The translations under genes were made by a program, and so were the position numbers. A stretch of DNA of 64,000 bases from Armatimonadota bacterium. Its GTDB lineage: Bacteria; Armatimonadota; Fimbriimonadia; Fimbriimonadales; Fimbriimonadaceae. Location: NCBI GenBank assembly GCA_025360125.1, contig JANYCU010000036.1:1-64000 (forward strand), given 5' to 3'. Under the pieces are notes generated by a model, which saw nothing but the letters and a program-made list of their open reading frames with translations, was not told where the DNA came from and ran no database searches. Positions 15,946 through 24,710 of the stretch are shown in pieces. Each line of letters begins with the position of its first letter. Position 1 is the stretch's first letter.

Positions 15946-17901
15946 GTGAGACGGTTCATCGCAACTTTGCCAGGCAAAGTAATCAGCAACGCATTAGTTG
16001 CAGCTCTTGTACTTCCGTACATGTTGCTGGGACTAGCTGCAAAGGGCAATGCCCAGTTGAGAAGCTTGCCAGGTTGGGCGGTCGTCGATTTCGTCAACAG
16101 AAAAGCCAAGGGAACAACGTTTGGAGCGCAAGCTGCAAAATCAATTTCCGGAAGCCTTTCGCGAACAGGTAAATACACGGTAGAGCCACCAGAAACGGTT
16201 GCTAGAATCGTTGAAGGTCTTGGGCTCTCCCAACCGCTACCTGACATCACCAATATTTTGCGAGTAGCAAATGAGATGAAGGTTCAGACAGTGGTTACGG
16301 GAGAAATTGCCGACTATCGGATTGATAAATCCGGTGCAGGCAAGCAAGCTCGAGTATCAATTCGAGCTGTATGCTACGACGTAGCATCAGGATTGCCAGT
16401 TAATGGAGCCGCGGTTTCAGCATCATCGATCGTTCGATCGGGCGATGTTGGAGATGATGTCCTCATTAACGATGCGATAAGTCAAGCTGCTAATTTGGCC
16501 GTAAACCAAATCAGTTCACAATCATTGCCTACTGGTACGGTTCTTAATACGAACGTAAAAGAAGCCTTGATTAATAGCGGTTCACGCAGTGGATTCCAGC
16601 AAGGCATGCACGTCATTATCACCCGTGGTCGCCAACAGGTTGCCAGCGGTGAGTTGATGGACCTTGGTCCGGATCGTTCAACAATCCGAATCACGCGATC
16701 CGAGTTAGGAATTCAGCCTGGAGATAAAGTCCGAGCCATCTTTGATGTGCCTGTGCTAGCTCCTGGATTCTCAGCAGGCGGCGATCCAATTGTTCTTAAG
16801 CCTAAGAGTCATGCGAGTCCGAGTGGATTCATCACGACCCTTTTGGTTGTTGGTTTGGCAGCTTTCCTTGTTGGTGGAAAGAGTGGAGCAGACGTTATTG
16901 CTATTCCTATCTCAGAAGCTTACAATGATCCTACAAATGGTGCTTCGGTTCGAATTTCGTGGAAACCAAATGGTTTTGCGAAAGGCAACTCGATCCGCCA
17001 ATCCTGGCAAATCTTCCGAAACGACTTGCTCGACACGAGCGTTGTTTCAGTTGCAGGAATCAACACCAAGGCCTTTGATAATGGTTTGGCCCGAGCGGTG
17101 ACCTGGACCGTATTGCCATCTAATGACCTCACGGTCTGTAATGGCAACAGTACAACAAATTCAGCTGCGGTTGCAGGTGTTGTGTCTGGTCGACCTTATC
17201 AGTATCAAGTTCAGCTCGTCTTTGCCTTGTCTCAATCAGACTTGGGAACAGGCGGCGGCGGAACTGCAGGCGGTACAGCTGGCGGAACTGCAGGCGGTAC
17301 AGCAGGTGGAACGGCTGGTACAACTGGCGGAACTGCTGGTACAACTGGCGGAACTGCTGGTACAACTGGTGGAACTGCTGGTACAACTGGTGGAACTGCT
17401 ACTGGTGGAACTGCTACTGGCGGAACTACTGGTGGAACTACGGCAGCTCTCTGCTACTTCTTGAGTGATCGAACAAACACGATTGGCTTTGCTACCCCGA
17501 TTAATCCTCCTGGATTGGTCGCACCGGCAACTAACACGTCGATGTCGTTCCCTCAGTCGTTCACGTTCAATTCGGTTGTTAACCCGCAATACGATCAAAC
17601 ATTCGAGTACGAGCTTCAGATTTCGAGTAGTCAAACCTTCACGAAATCGACGACGTACAAGAAGATCTTGGTTGCAACCAGGGACTCGGGAACTTTGGCC
17701 TCAGATGCAGTTGATATGAATGATCCGTCACTGCCCCTGTCCATTCGAAACGCTGCAGTTGTCTACTGGAGAATTGGCGCTCGAAACGTTCTTGACAATC
17801 CTGGTCCGGTGCCTGATGCGTTTACTCAAGATCGATATATCTTCAGTACCGCAAACCGACTCAATCGACCTGGTGGGCCACCCCCACCTCCGACCCTCTA
17901 A
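15946..17901 (+). CDS. Large secreted protein with CsgG/FlgT-like domain and Gly-Thr linker
   Basis: A 651-residue exported protein starting at GTG with GGAGGA 9 nt upstream. Residues 1-37 form a signal peptide ending near AKGNAQ. Residues about 40-185 resemble the CsgG/LpoB-type fold (AVVDFVNRKAKG, then VQTVVTGEIADYRI). Residues about 200-265 resemble a FlgT C-terminal domain (SGSRSGFQQGMHVIITRGR). After a transmembrane-like segment (FITTLLVVGLAAFLVGG, near 285) there is a fibronectin-like region, a linker of GGTAGGTAGTT repeats (about 432-500) and a second beta domain. An envelope-assembly or surface-scaffold role is inferred. A strong terminator follows. Confidence 0.6.
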   Translation: MRRFIATLPGKVISNALVAALVLPYMLLGLAAKGNAQLRSLPGWAVVDFVNRKAKGTTFGAQAAKSISGSLSRTGKYTVEPPETVARIVEGLGLSQPLPDITNILRVANEMKVQTVVTGEIADYRIDKSGAGKQARVSIRAVCYDVASGLPVNGAAVSASSIVRSGDVGDDVLINDAISQAANLAVNQISSQSLPTGTVLNTNVKEALINSGSRSGFQQGMHVIITRGRQQVASGELMDLGPDRSTIRITRSELGIQPGDKVRAIFDVPVLAPGFSAGGDPIVLKPKSHASPSGFITTLLVVGLAAFLVGGKSGADVIAIPISEAYNDPTNGASVRISWKPNGFAKGNSIRQSWQIFRNDLLDTSVVSVAGINTKAFDNGLARAVTWTVLPSNDLTVCNGNSTTNSAAVAGVVSGRPYQYQVQLVFALSQSDLGTGGGGTAGGTAGGTAGGTAGGTAGTTGGTAGTTGGTAGTTGGTAGTTGGTATGGTATGGTTGGTTAALCYFLSDRTNTIGFATPINPPGLVAPATNTSMSFPQSFTFNSVVNPQYDQTFEYELQISSSQTFTKSTTYKKILVATRDSGTLASDAVDMNDPSLPLSIRNAAVVYWRIGARNVLDNPGPVPDAFTQDRYIFSTANRLNRPGGPPPPPTL

Positions 17902-17911
17902 TAAAAATAAA

Positions 17912-17941
17912 CCCCCCAGAGGGAACCTTCTGGGGGGATTG
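17912..17941 (+). terminator. Terminator hairpin
   Basis: CCCCCCAGA (17912-17920) pairs with TCTGGGGGG (17929-17937) across an 8-nt loop, 10 bp after the stop of the CsgG/FlgT-like gene. The stem is very GC-rich. The T-tract on the plus side is short (ATTGA), while an A-rich run precedes the stem. Confidence 0.75.
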
Positions 17942-17968
17942 ACCTTCTATTCGAACTAAGCCTTTACT

Positions 17969-20776
17969 ATGAGCAAGTTTCGTTTTAATCATAATCTGCT
18001 ATCTGTAGCATTAATATCTGCGTGTGCTGCCGGCGCCAGAGCCGACTTCTTGAATTTTTGTGTTGGACCAACTCCACGATTTTCACCTGGTTTCATTGCA
18101 TATGAAGTTCAATCTCCAATTTTCGCAGTCTCCATGGGTATTGCTGGAACAGTTGACTACAACGCTGGGACTGACACACCTCCTGGATGCTTTGGAGCAC
18201 ACATCTCTGGAAACGTCCGCGGCCGGATTGGTTTTGGCGCGGGAACTCGAGGGACCATCCATTCCGACATTGACGACAATATGGGCTTTACCTGGGGCTT
18301 TCACCCAGCAAGAGATGGAATTTCCGGCGTATGCGGTACATCGGCCTATGCGATCTTAACTGAGGACACCACAACATCGCTTTTCGGTGCTAATGGTTTC
18401 CAAACAGCCTTTGTTGGATTGTCAGATACCTACTTCTTTGCCCGAACTACCAACGGAAACACTCGCATTGAGTGCCGAATTGACTTGGTCGCGGATTCCG
18501 CACGTGTCAATTGGGTCTTGACAAATACTGATACTGTGAGCCACTCAATTGGCCTTGGTTTTGGTTCAACCGTTGCGTTGTTTAGCGAAAATCTTCAAGA
18601 AATTCATGGCGCTTCGCCAAGTACGTCACCAGATGGTACGTATGTGACCGTTCCTGGCATTAAGCCGCCAAGAACTGAGCATCGATGGATTCGATCCCTG
18701 GATCCAGCTGGATTCCCATCATCGGTCAACTTTTCGTGGAGTCAACCCGAAGCAGTCGGTATTCAAATTATGAATACCAAGGATACGGCAACAACAGACC
18801 CGAACGATCCGAACCAGAGCCAAACGGCGGTTGACGGATTTGTTTTGGGCAACGCGAACTTTCTGATTGGATGGGTTAGCGGTGCTGATTCAAACGCCTT
18901 TAGCAACTTCATCTTCCAAGAGCCAGTTTCGGATGTCGGGTTTGCGGCCAACGATGCTTACATTCAGACTTGGAATCCTCAGCTTGTTGGAGCTGGCAGT
19001 AAGAGAACGATTAACGCATTCTATCGATCAACTTGGGGTGACTCACTTTATGGTCGACCTTATTCGGTCGTCGCAGATACTCCTAAGGTCATCAACTTGG
19101 CTCAAGGCGATGCAAATCAATTCGCTCAAAATCCTTTCCCAATTCGGGTTTGGGTTGATAACAACCGTGGCTTTGCTTCGATTGATACTGAGTTGCCATT
19201 GCAAGACGTACGAGTCCAGCTTCTTCTTCCTGATGGAATGACCATTGTTGGCCCTTCAGTCAAGACAATTGCTAACATCGACGCTCGAAAGCAAGGGTTT
19301 GTTGACTTCTTGGTTCAAGTCGATTCATTCGCGGCTGGAGACATGACTTACCAAGTCAAAATCACTCCAACGCCAGGACCTCAGAAGACTCTTACTGGAG
19401 TTATCCAAGTTATTGCCCAGCCGAAGATGACTCTTCGAACTGATGCGAACTTGATCACTTCACCTTGGACATTTGATTCACCAACTTGGGAGAACATCCT
19501 AGGATTGGTTCCAGATCAAGACTATCAAGCCTTTACCTACGATCCAGTTCAAAAGGGATACATCGTATCAACTGGTCCAGATCGTGGACATGGCGCTTGG
19601 ATCATCTCCAAGATTGCAACGACTAATATTCAATTGGGAAGCAACCCACAAGCGCCAACGGACTACAAGCCACAAGCTGACGGTTCTGGTGGAGCTCCGC
19701 TGATTTCGCTTAAGCCAGGCTGGAATCTTATTGGTAACCCTTATCATGTTGCGTTCCAACTCGGCCAAATCGTCGGTGCAAGCAATGCTAACCCGAACCA
19801 ATCCTACACTTACGTTGACTTGGTCAAGCAAAACTTGATCAGTGGCTCCCTCGCTTATTGGGATCCTTCAACTGTGAACTATGGGTTTATTCAAAAGACT
19901 ACGGATCACGTAGAGCCACAGCGAGGATATTGGATCTTCGTACCATCATCGCAAGATGTTGTTATTCGGTTCCCGCCAATCTTCCAGGTCGGCGTTCGAA
20001 GTCAAGACGAAGTTGCCAAGCCATGGCAGCAGACAGAAAAGCAGTGGCGACTTCAGATTGCCGCTCGTAGCAACTCTGCCGCTGATGACCAAAACTTTGT
20101 CGGATTCGCTTCGAGTGCGACCAATGCTAAGTCACTTCGAGTCTACGAGCCACCAATGGCTCCGATTAAGAATGGCCTTAGCCTTGCAGTCGACCAAAAC
20201 GTTGCTGGTACTCAAACCCGAATGTCTCAAGCCCTTACGGAAGGAACAGGACGACAAGAGTTCAGCATCAAGGTTGATGCACGAGAAGCTGGTCCAGTCA
20301 CAGTTACATGGCCTAACCTCTCGACTATTCCTAAGAATGTTCGAGCAAAGTTGGTCGACGTAGCTACAGGCGAAACTCGAGACCTTCGAAAGGTATCTGG
20401 ATACACGTTCCAAGCTGAAGCGAATCTGACACGATCGTTCAAGATTCAACTTGAGCCAGGAACCGTATCGAAGGCGATCATCGGCAGCGTGGTTGTTACT
20501 CCATCCGGTCGAGGACCATCTGCATCGATTCGACTGAACTATACACTTGGTTCAGACGCAACGACAACGGTTCGAATCCTGAGTTCCAATGGCCGAGAAG
20601 TCATGGTAGTTGGATCTGGCCGAGCCGATAAGGCTGGTCAGAATGAAGTGGTCTGGAATCTTCGAGACCAAGCAAACCGAGCGGTCGCTCCTGGTACTTA
20701 CCGGGCAGAGATCGTGGCTGAAGGAGCCGACGGCGAGCGAGTTCGAAAGATCACTCCGATCATCGTCATTCGATAA
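17969..20776 (+). CDS. Large secreted surface protein with FlgD-type Ig C-terminus
   Basis: A 935-residue exported protein of unrecognised family. Residues 1-25 are a signal peptide ending AGARA. Residues about 30-370 are beta-rich and Gly/Thr/Asn-rich. Residues about 500-680 include a W-rich segment (GWNLIGNPYHVAF, GYWIFVPSS) of a type common in secreted proteins of this group. The last 80 residues (TTVRILSSNGREVM, then VVWNLRDQANRAVAPGTYRAEI) match the FlgD Ig-like fold, which is frequent at the C-termini of surface proteins. It lies between two terminators, so it is probably monocistronic. Confidence 0.6.
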   Translation: MSKFRFNHNLLSVALISACAAGARADFLNFCVGPTPRFSPGFIAYEVQSPIFAVSMGIAGTVDYNAGTDTPPGCFGAHISGNVRGRIGFGAGTRGTIHSDIDDNMGFTWGFHPARDGISGVCGTSAYAILTEDTTTSLFGANGFQTAFVGLSDTYFFARTTNGNTRIECRIDLVADSARVNWVLTNTDTVSHSIGLGFGSTVALFSENLQEIHGASPSTSPDGTYVTVPGIKPPRTEHRWIRSLDPAGFPSSVNFSWSQPEAVGIQIMNTKDTATTDPNDPNQSQTAVDGFVLGNANFLIGWVSGADSNAFSNFIFQEPVSDVGFAANDAYIQTWNPQLVGAGSKRTINAFYRSTWGDSLYGRPYSVVADTPKVINLAQGDANQFAQNPFPIRVWVDNNRGFASIDTELPLQDVRVQLLLPDGMTIVGPSVKTIANIDARKQGFVDFLVQVDSFAAGDMTYQVKITPTPGPQKTLTGVIQVIAQPKMTLRTDANLITSPWTFDSPTWENILGLVPDQDYQAFTYDPVQKGYIVSTGPDRGHGAWIISKIATTNIQLGSNPQAPTDYKPQADGSGGAPLISLKPGWNLIGNPYHVAFQLGQIVGASNANPNQSYTYVDLVKQNLISGSLAYWDPSTVNYGFIQKTTDHVEPQRGYWIFVPSSQDVVIRFPPIFQVGVRSQDEVAKPWQQTEKQWRLQIAARSNSAADDQNFVGFASSATNAKSLRVYEPPMAPIKNGLSLAVDQNVAGTQTRMSQALTEGTGRQEFSIKVDAREAGPVTVTWPNLSTIPKNVRAKLVDVATGETRDLRKVSGYTFQAEANLTRSFKIQLEPGTVSKAIIGSVVVTPSGRGPSASIRLNYTLGSDATTTVRILSSNGREVMVVGSGRADKAGQNEVVWNLRDQANRAVAPGTYRAEIVAEGADGERVRKITPIIVIR

Positions 20777-20785
20777 GTCACAATC

Positions 20786-20829
20786 AAAAACAAAAAAAGC
20801 CTGCGAAACTCGCAGGCTTTTTTGTTTTT
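20786..20829 (+). terminator. Rho-independent terminator
   Basis: An A-rich arm plus GCCTGCG (to 20805) pairs with CGCAGGC plus a T-rich arm (from 20811) across a 5-nt loop. One bulge interrupts the A/T part. It begins 10 bp after the surface-protein stop. The stem with flanking A and T runs can act in both directions. Confidence 0.9.
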
Positions 20830-20848
20830 GGCTATACAATAATCCTTA

Positions 20849-22945
20849 ATGTCCAAGCAGATTTCGCGGGGAGCGTTTCTTGCCCTCGCCGTAGCCTACG
20901 CCAGCGTTTGTTCAGCAGCAGCTACGATCAACATCCAGATTCAAGCTTTTCCTGGTGAGGCCGTCGCGGATGGGCGAAGTTCGATTGCGATTACCCTTTT
21001 TGTCCGAAATTCTGATGGAAGCAATGTTCCGGATGGAACACAGATTGTTCTCAGCACAACGCTTGGAGGATTCCGAGAGACGATCGTCCGAACATCGAGC
21101 GGCGTAGCGCGAACGACTCTGGTGGCAGGGAACATTCCGGGTACGGCTCGAATCACTGCGGCAACGCTTCAAAATCAATCGAATCCTTCGACGATTGAAG
21201 TTGAGTTTGTATCGGATCGATCTCAGCTAGCATCCAACAACGATTTTGTCGAAATTTCTACTCCTGGGTCGCTGGAATTTACCTTTGCCAAACGAATCAC
21301 GACCGCTTCGGGAGCTAACAGTGGTGTCCGCTTACAGTTTCGAGACCGCGTTTTGCTTGCCGACGATATTCAGTACCTTTATGACACGCAGGAATTACGG
21401 GCGCGCCACGCAACCCTAAAAGTTGGAGCGAAGGAATATGTCTTTTCTGACTTGTACCTAAACATTCGGAATCAAAAGGGCTACGGAATTACCGAGATTG
21501 ACAACTGGGCGGTTGATCGCTTGCGATATGCGAACGGTGTCTTCATTTTTGAGCAGCTGAACCCAATTACTGAGAAGTACGAATTGAGTACGGTCAAAAA
21601 ACGAACTGCCGTTGTTGCCATATCTCGAACTGCCGTTTCGATTCCGACTCAGCCAGTTAGCCCAAAAATTTTCGATTATGTTCCTATTCGGGAGGGAATT
21701 ATCCCGATAACCGAGGGTGAGGTCAAAAAGGAAAGCGATAAGGACTATCAGACGGTTCGAATTACTGCCAAGCGAATGACCATCGTGAGCCGGAAGGAGA
21801 TTCAATTTCAAAACGCCAAGTTTTATGTTGGTGAAACCAAGATCTTGAGCCAGCAGCTCTATCGACTGGATTCTCAGGGCATGCAGGGCCAGTTTCCTAC
21901 CGAGCAATATATTTCGTTCAATAATAACCAGATTGGGGTTAATTTTCCTTACTATTTGTCCCTTGAGCGCAACCAGTCTCAGGACGTTCGATTTAGCACC
22001 GGACAGACATTTGGTAGAGGTTATTCGGCAAACCGAGGCGTGTTTGTTGACTACGAGCAATCATGGAATCGTTCGAACGGCGACGGAAAATTCACCTATT
22101 CAGGAATCGGGCGCGACGACTTCAACATCGGACTTCGCCAATTTACGAAGCTTGACGATAGCACAACTGCTTCTTTTGCAATCGACGCGCCTCAGGTCAA
22201 AAACCTCATTAGTACAGCGTCGATCAGTCGATATCAGCCAGGACTCCAAACTTCCCTGTCTGGCACCGTTCTTCATTCTCTCAAGGGGGTCACGGCCACT
22301 GATCGCCAAGACTATTACTTGGTTGCCGAGAAGGACCCGATTAAGCTCGGAAAGCTACCTTGGCGACTTTACTACGGCCTCAATGCGACCTATTCGAAGA
22401 CAGCCACGACTACGGGTAACGGAGCAGGTGCACGGGTTCGAATTCTTTCGAATCCATTCGGAACTGATCGCTCGGGCGGGTCGTTATCGGCTGGTTTGAC
22501 GTTTGCCCAGTTTGCGGGCACCAATGTTGCTACTCCGCTTGCAACGACGGCAACGGTGTCCTATAGCAAGCCGTTCGGTCAACGGTTCAATTCGATCGTG
22601 ACGTACGACTACGCTCGGGATGGAATCACGGAACAGGCCTATGGATTTCACCGAGTGAGCACCCAGCTTTTCTATAACGATCAGAAATTTACAGGCAGTG
22701 TCTATTCGTCACAAAGCATCGGACAGAATAGTATGAGTCTTTTTGCTGACTCATCGTATCGCATTGCCAACCTCTGGCGGGTAGGGTATCAGTACACATT
22801 AAATCGCTACAGTGGTACATCTTTTGTTGACTATAACATTGTGCTCGGTTATCGAATCGGCACGGACAAACCCGAGTTTGGTTTGCTGTATTCGCAGCAG
22901 ACGAAACGGCTTGGTTTTGTCCTTCTTGGCATGTCTCGCAATTAG
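20849..22945 (+). CDS. Outer-membrane protein: Ig-like domain fused to an LptD/OstA-like beta-barrel
   Basis: A 698-residue exported protein. Residues 1-24 are a signal peptide. Residues about 27-125 form an invasin-type Ig domain (VADGRSSIAITLFVRNSDG, PDGTQIVLSTTLGGF, GVARTTLVAG). Residues about 150-340 recall the OstA/LptA jellyroll strand pattern (LQFRDRVLLADDIQYLYDTQ, then ITAKRMTIVSRKEIQFQNAKFYVG). Residues 360-698 have the alternating aromatic strands of a beta-barrel (VFVDYEQSW, GYQYTLNRYSG), and the C-terminal part reads GFVLLGMSRN. LptD inserts LPS in the outer leaflet; a divergent LptD or a surface protein is possible here. The next gene overlaps it by 35 bp. Confidence 0.6.
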   Translation: MSKQISRGAFLALAVAYASVCSAAATINIQIQAFPGEAVADGRSSIAITLFVRNSDGSNVPDGTQIVLSTTLGGFRETIVRTSSGVARTTLVAGNIPGTARITAATLQNQSNPSTIEVEFVSDRSQLASNNDFVEISTPGSLEFTFAKRITTASGANSGVRLQFRDRVLLADDIQYLYDTQELRARHATLKVGAKEYVFSDLYLNIRNQKGYGITEIDNWAVDRLRYANGVFIFEQLNPITEKYELSTVKKRTAVVAISRTAVSIPTQPVSPKIFDYVPIREGIIPITEGEVKKESDKDYQTVRITAKRMTIVSRKEIQFQNAKFYVGETKILSQQLYRLDSQGMQGQFPTEQYISFNNNQIGVNFPYYLSLERNQSQDVRFSTGQTFGRGYSANRGVFVDYEQSWNRSNGDGKFTYSGIGRDDFNIGLRQFTKLDDSTTASFAIDAPQVKNLISTASISRYQPGLQTSLSGTVLHSLKGVTATDRQDYYLVAEKDPIKLGKLPWRLYYGLNATYSKTATTTGNGAGARVRILSNPFGTDRSGGSLSAGLTFAQFAGTNVATPLATTATVSYSKPFGQRFNSIVTYDYARDGITEQAYGFHRVSTQLFYNDQKFTGSVYSSQSIGQNSMSLFADSSYRIANLWRVGYQYTLNRYSGTSFVDYNIVLGYRIGTDKPEFGLLYSQQTKRLGFVLLGMSRN

Positions 22946-24710
22946 TAGCTCGGTCTGCCCGGCTCAAGAAGGGTTTGGTCGATTTGGGTACACCAAGACG
23001 CCGTTAGTGCCTGGATTTGAGGTGAATCAAAGTGGATTCAAGACTTTATTCTCGGGAAGCGATCGGTTTACTTTTGCGTCGCCCTTAAAGATATGGAATC
23101 CTGTTTTGACGAACCAGGGTCGTCAAGTTGTGTTGACTGACGGAGGGATTGGAAAACCTTCCAAGATTCGGTTTGACTTGTGGGACTGTGGAGTTTCCTT
23201 TTACTTTCCGGCGGGCATTGACCTCAAGTTGCACTCGACAGGTAGTCCGTTTTTATCTTGGCAAGATGGTAGTGTGCGCGATGGTATTCCGACTCCTAAA
23301 GTGCCCTGGGTTTGTCTGTCTTTTTCTGATCAACAGCCACCCATCATCTTTGGTTTTCCGGGTGAAAAGGGGGCTTTAGAGATTTCTGGTGAGCTGGGTA
23401 ACTGGAGCATTCGCTCGGCAAAAACGTTTAAAGGTTGGGTTCGAGTTGCTTTGCCGTTTGGATTAGAACCCATGCGGTCTACGACGGTGCAAGGTCTCGG
23501 GAAAGTATCACTCCGCTGTAAGAAGGAAGAGGATTTGTGGTCGGCCCCCATTGGAGATGTGTCGGAGCCAGTTTTGGAAGACGACCCGGACGGCATTGTG
23601 GCAACATGGACTTTGCCACGAAAGCGAACGGTCGTGCCCAATTCGTTCTATTTGAGCGCGCTGGGTGGCTACCCTTGTCATATTCTCTCGGATGTGGCCA
23701 CTTATGCCTCGTCTACCAATGAGGGGCCCCTTGTGCTTTCGAAGACGAATACGCTGGTGGTGAGGCTACCTATCAAGCGGATTCCTTCTGGGCGCGGACT
23801 GAGCATTGGTGAACCAATCCCGCAGTCCTATGATTCGGTCGCATGGAAGAATCCACTCAGCATTGTTGATTTAGCTTTGGCGAATACTCTTTCCGGTAGA
23901 AACCGATTGGCGAGTCAGAAGGCGAGGGAGGTCTTGTCGCAATACTACGACCTATCGATAGCCGAGGCGGAACCAAACACTAAGCAGTCGGTTTTTTATA
24001 GGGCCACTGGCGAGGGACTTCTTGAGGCGTCGGTCCATTCTTTGCTGGGTCAATCGGTTCGTACGGGGGAATTGGATGCGACAACAGAAGACCCGCAACT
24101 TGTGAGCATATACTGGCGATTGGACCCTTTTTCTTGCGGGTTAAACTTGGCAAGTGACGACGCTTTGCGGGCAGAGGCGATTGCGGCGGTATCGGGAAGC
24201 TTTAGTCCTTTGCCCTCGACGCGGTTTAAGGCGGCAATGTTTCAGGCTTGTTTGAGCGGCCTTCGTGGCCTCAATACTTGGAAAAGGAGAACTGGCATGA
24301 TTTCGGTCGAACCAAAAATGAAGGAGCCATTATTGAGTCTTCGTAAGGGGCTATTTTCGCTCAATGTACAGGTTCCTCAGTCTCCGGTGGTTTCCAATTG
24401 GATGTCAGAAGTTCGATGTTATGGCGACGCTCCGATGTGGCTACAGAAACAGTCAGAAGGATATGAGTTTTGCTGGACTGCCATCGATAAGATCGTGGGC
24501 CGGTTCTCGTTAGACAGTGCTTATGTCATTCGGGTATCGAATAGAAAGAACTTGCAGAGCCTCTATTTTTCTCAGAGAATTGGTTATAGCGAAATGCGAT
24601 TTGAGCCCGAGGTCCCGGGAACTTGCTCGGCAAATTTGGTTGTTCCTACTTGGGCCGATCCGTTTCCGCTTACCGCGTTGCCACCGGAATATTCTGAGTC
24701 GATTCTGTAG
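22911..24710 (+). CDS. Hypothetical secreted protein, coupled to the LptD-like gene
   Basis: A 599-residue exported protein if translation starts at TTG 22911, chosen because LVLSFLACLAISSSVCPAQ then forms a complete signal peptide. The frame is open back to GTG 22812, which would add 33 residues overlapping the upstream gene. The first half is beta-rich (FRFGYT-type strands, ISGELGNWSI). The second half, from about residue 310, is helical with paired helices resembling TPR or alpha-toroid repeats. No catalytic motif is recognised. The 35-bp overlap suggests it is co-translated with, and works with, the LptD-like protein. Its end overlaps the convergent nadB by 41 bp. Confidence 0.55.
   Translation: MVLSFLACLAISSSVCPAQEGFGRFGYTKTPLVPGFEVNQSGFKTLFSGSDRFTFASPLKIWNPVLTNQGRQVVLTDGGIGKPSKIRFDLWDCGVSFYFPAGIDLKLHSTGSPFLSWQDGSVRDGIPTPKVPWVCLSFSDQQPPIIFGFPGEKGALEISGELGNWSIRSAKTFKGWVRVALPFGLEPMRSTTVQGLGKVSLRCKKEEDLWSAPIGDVSEPVLEDDPDGIVATWTLPRKRTVVPNSFYLSALGGYPCHILSDVATYASSTNEGPLVLSKTNTLVVRLPIKRIPSGRGLSIGEPIPQSYDSVAWKNPLSIVDLALANTLSGRNRLASQKAREVLSQYYDLSIAEAEPNTKQSVFYRATGEGLLEASVHSLLGQSVRTGELDATTEDPQLVSIYWRLDPFSCGLNLASDDALRAEAIAAVSGSFSPLPSTRFKAAMFQACLSGLRGLNTWKRRTGMISVEPKMKEPLLSLRKGLFSLNVQVPQSPVVSNWMSEVRCYGDAPMWLQKQSEGYEFCWTAIDKIVGRFSLDSAYVIRVSNRKNLQSLYFSQRIGYSEMRFEPEVPGTCSANLVVPTWADPFPLTALPPEYSESIL

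Noticed and set aside
17242-17455. Collagen-like or silk-like gene in the repeated GGTACTGGA region
   Set aside because: The repeat is an in-frame Gly-Thr-Ala linker in the 651-residue secreted protein; there is no Gly-x-Y periodicity.
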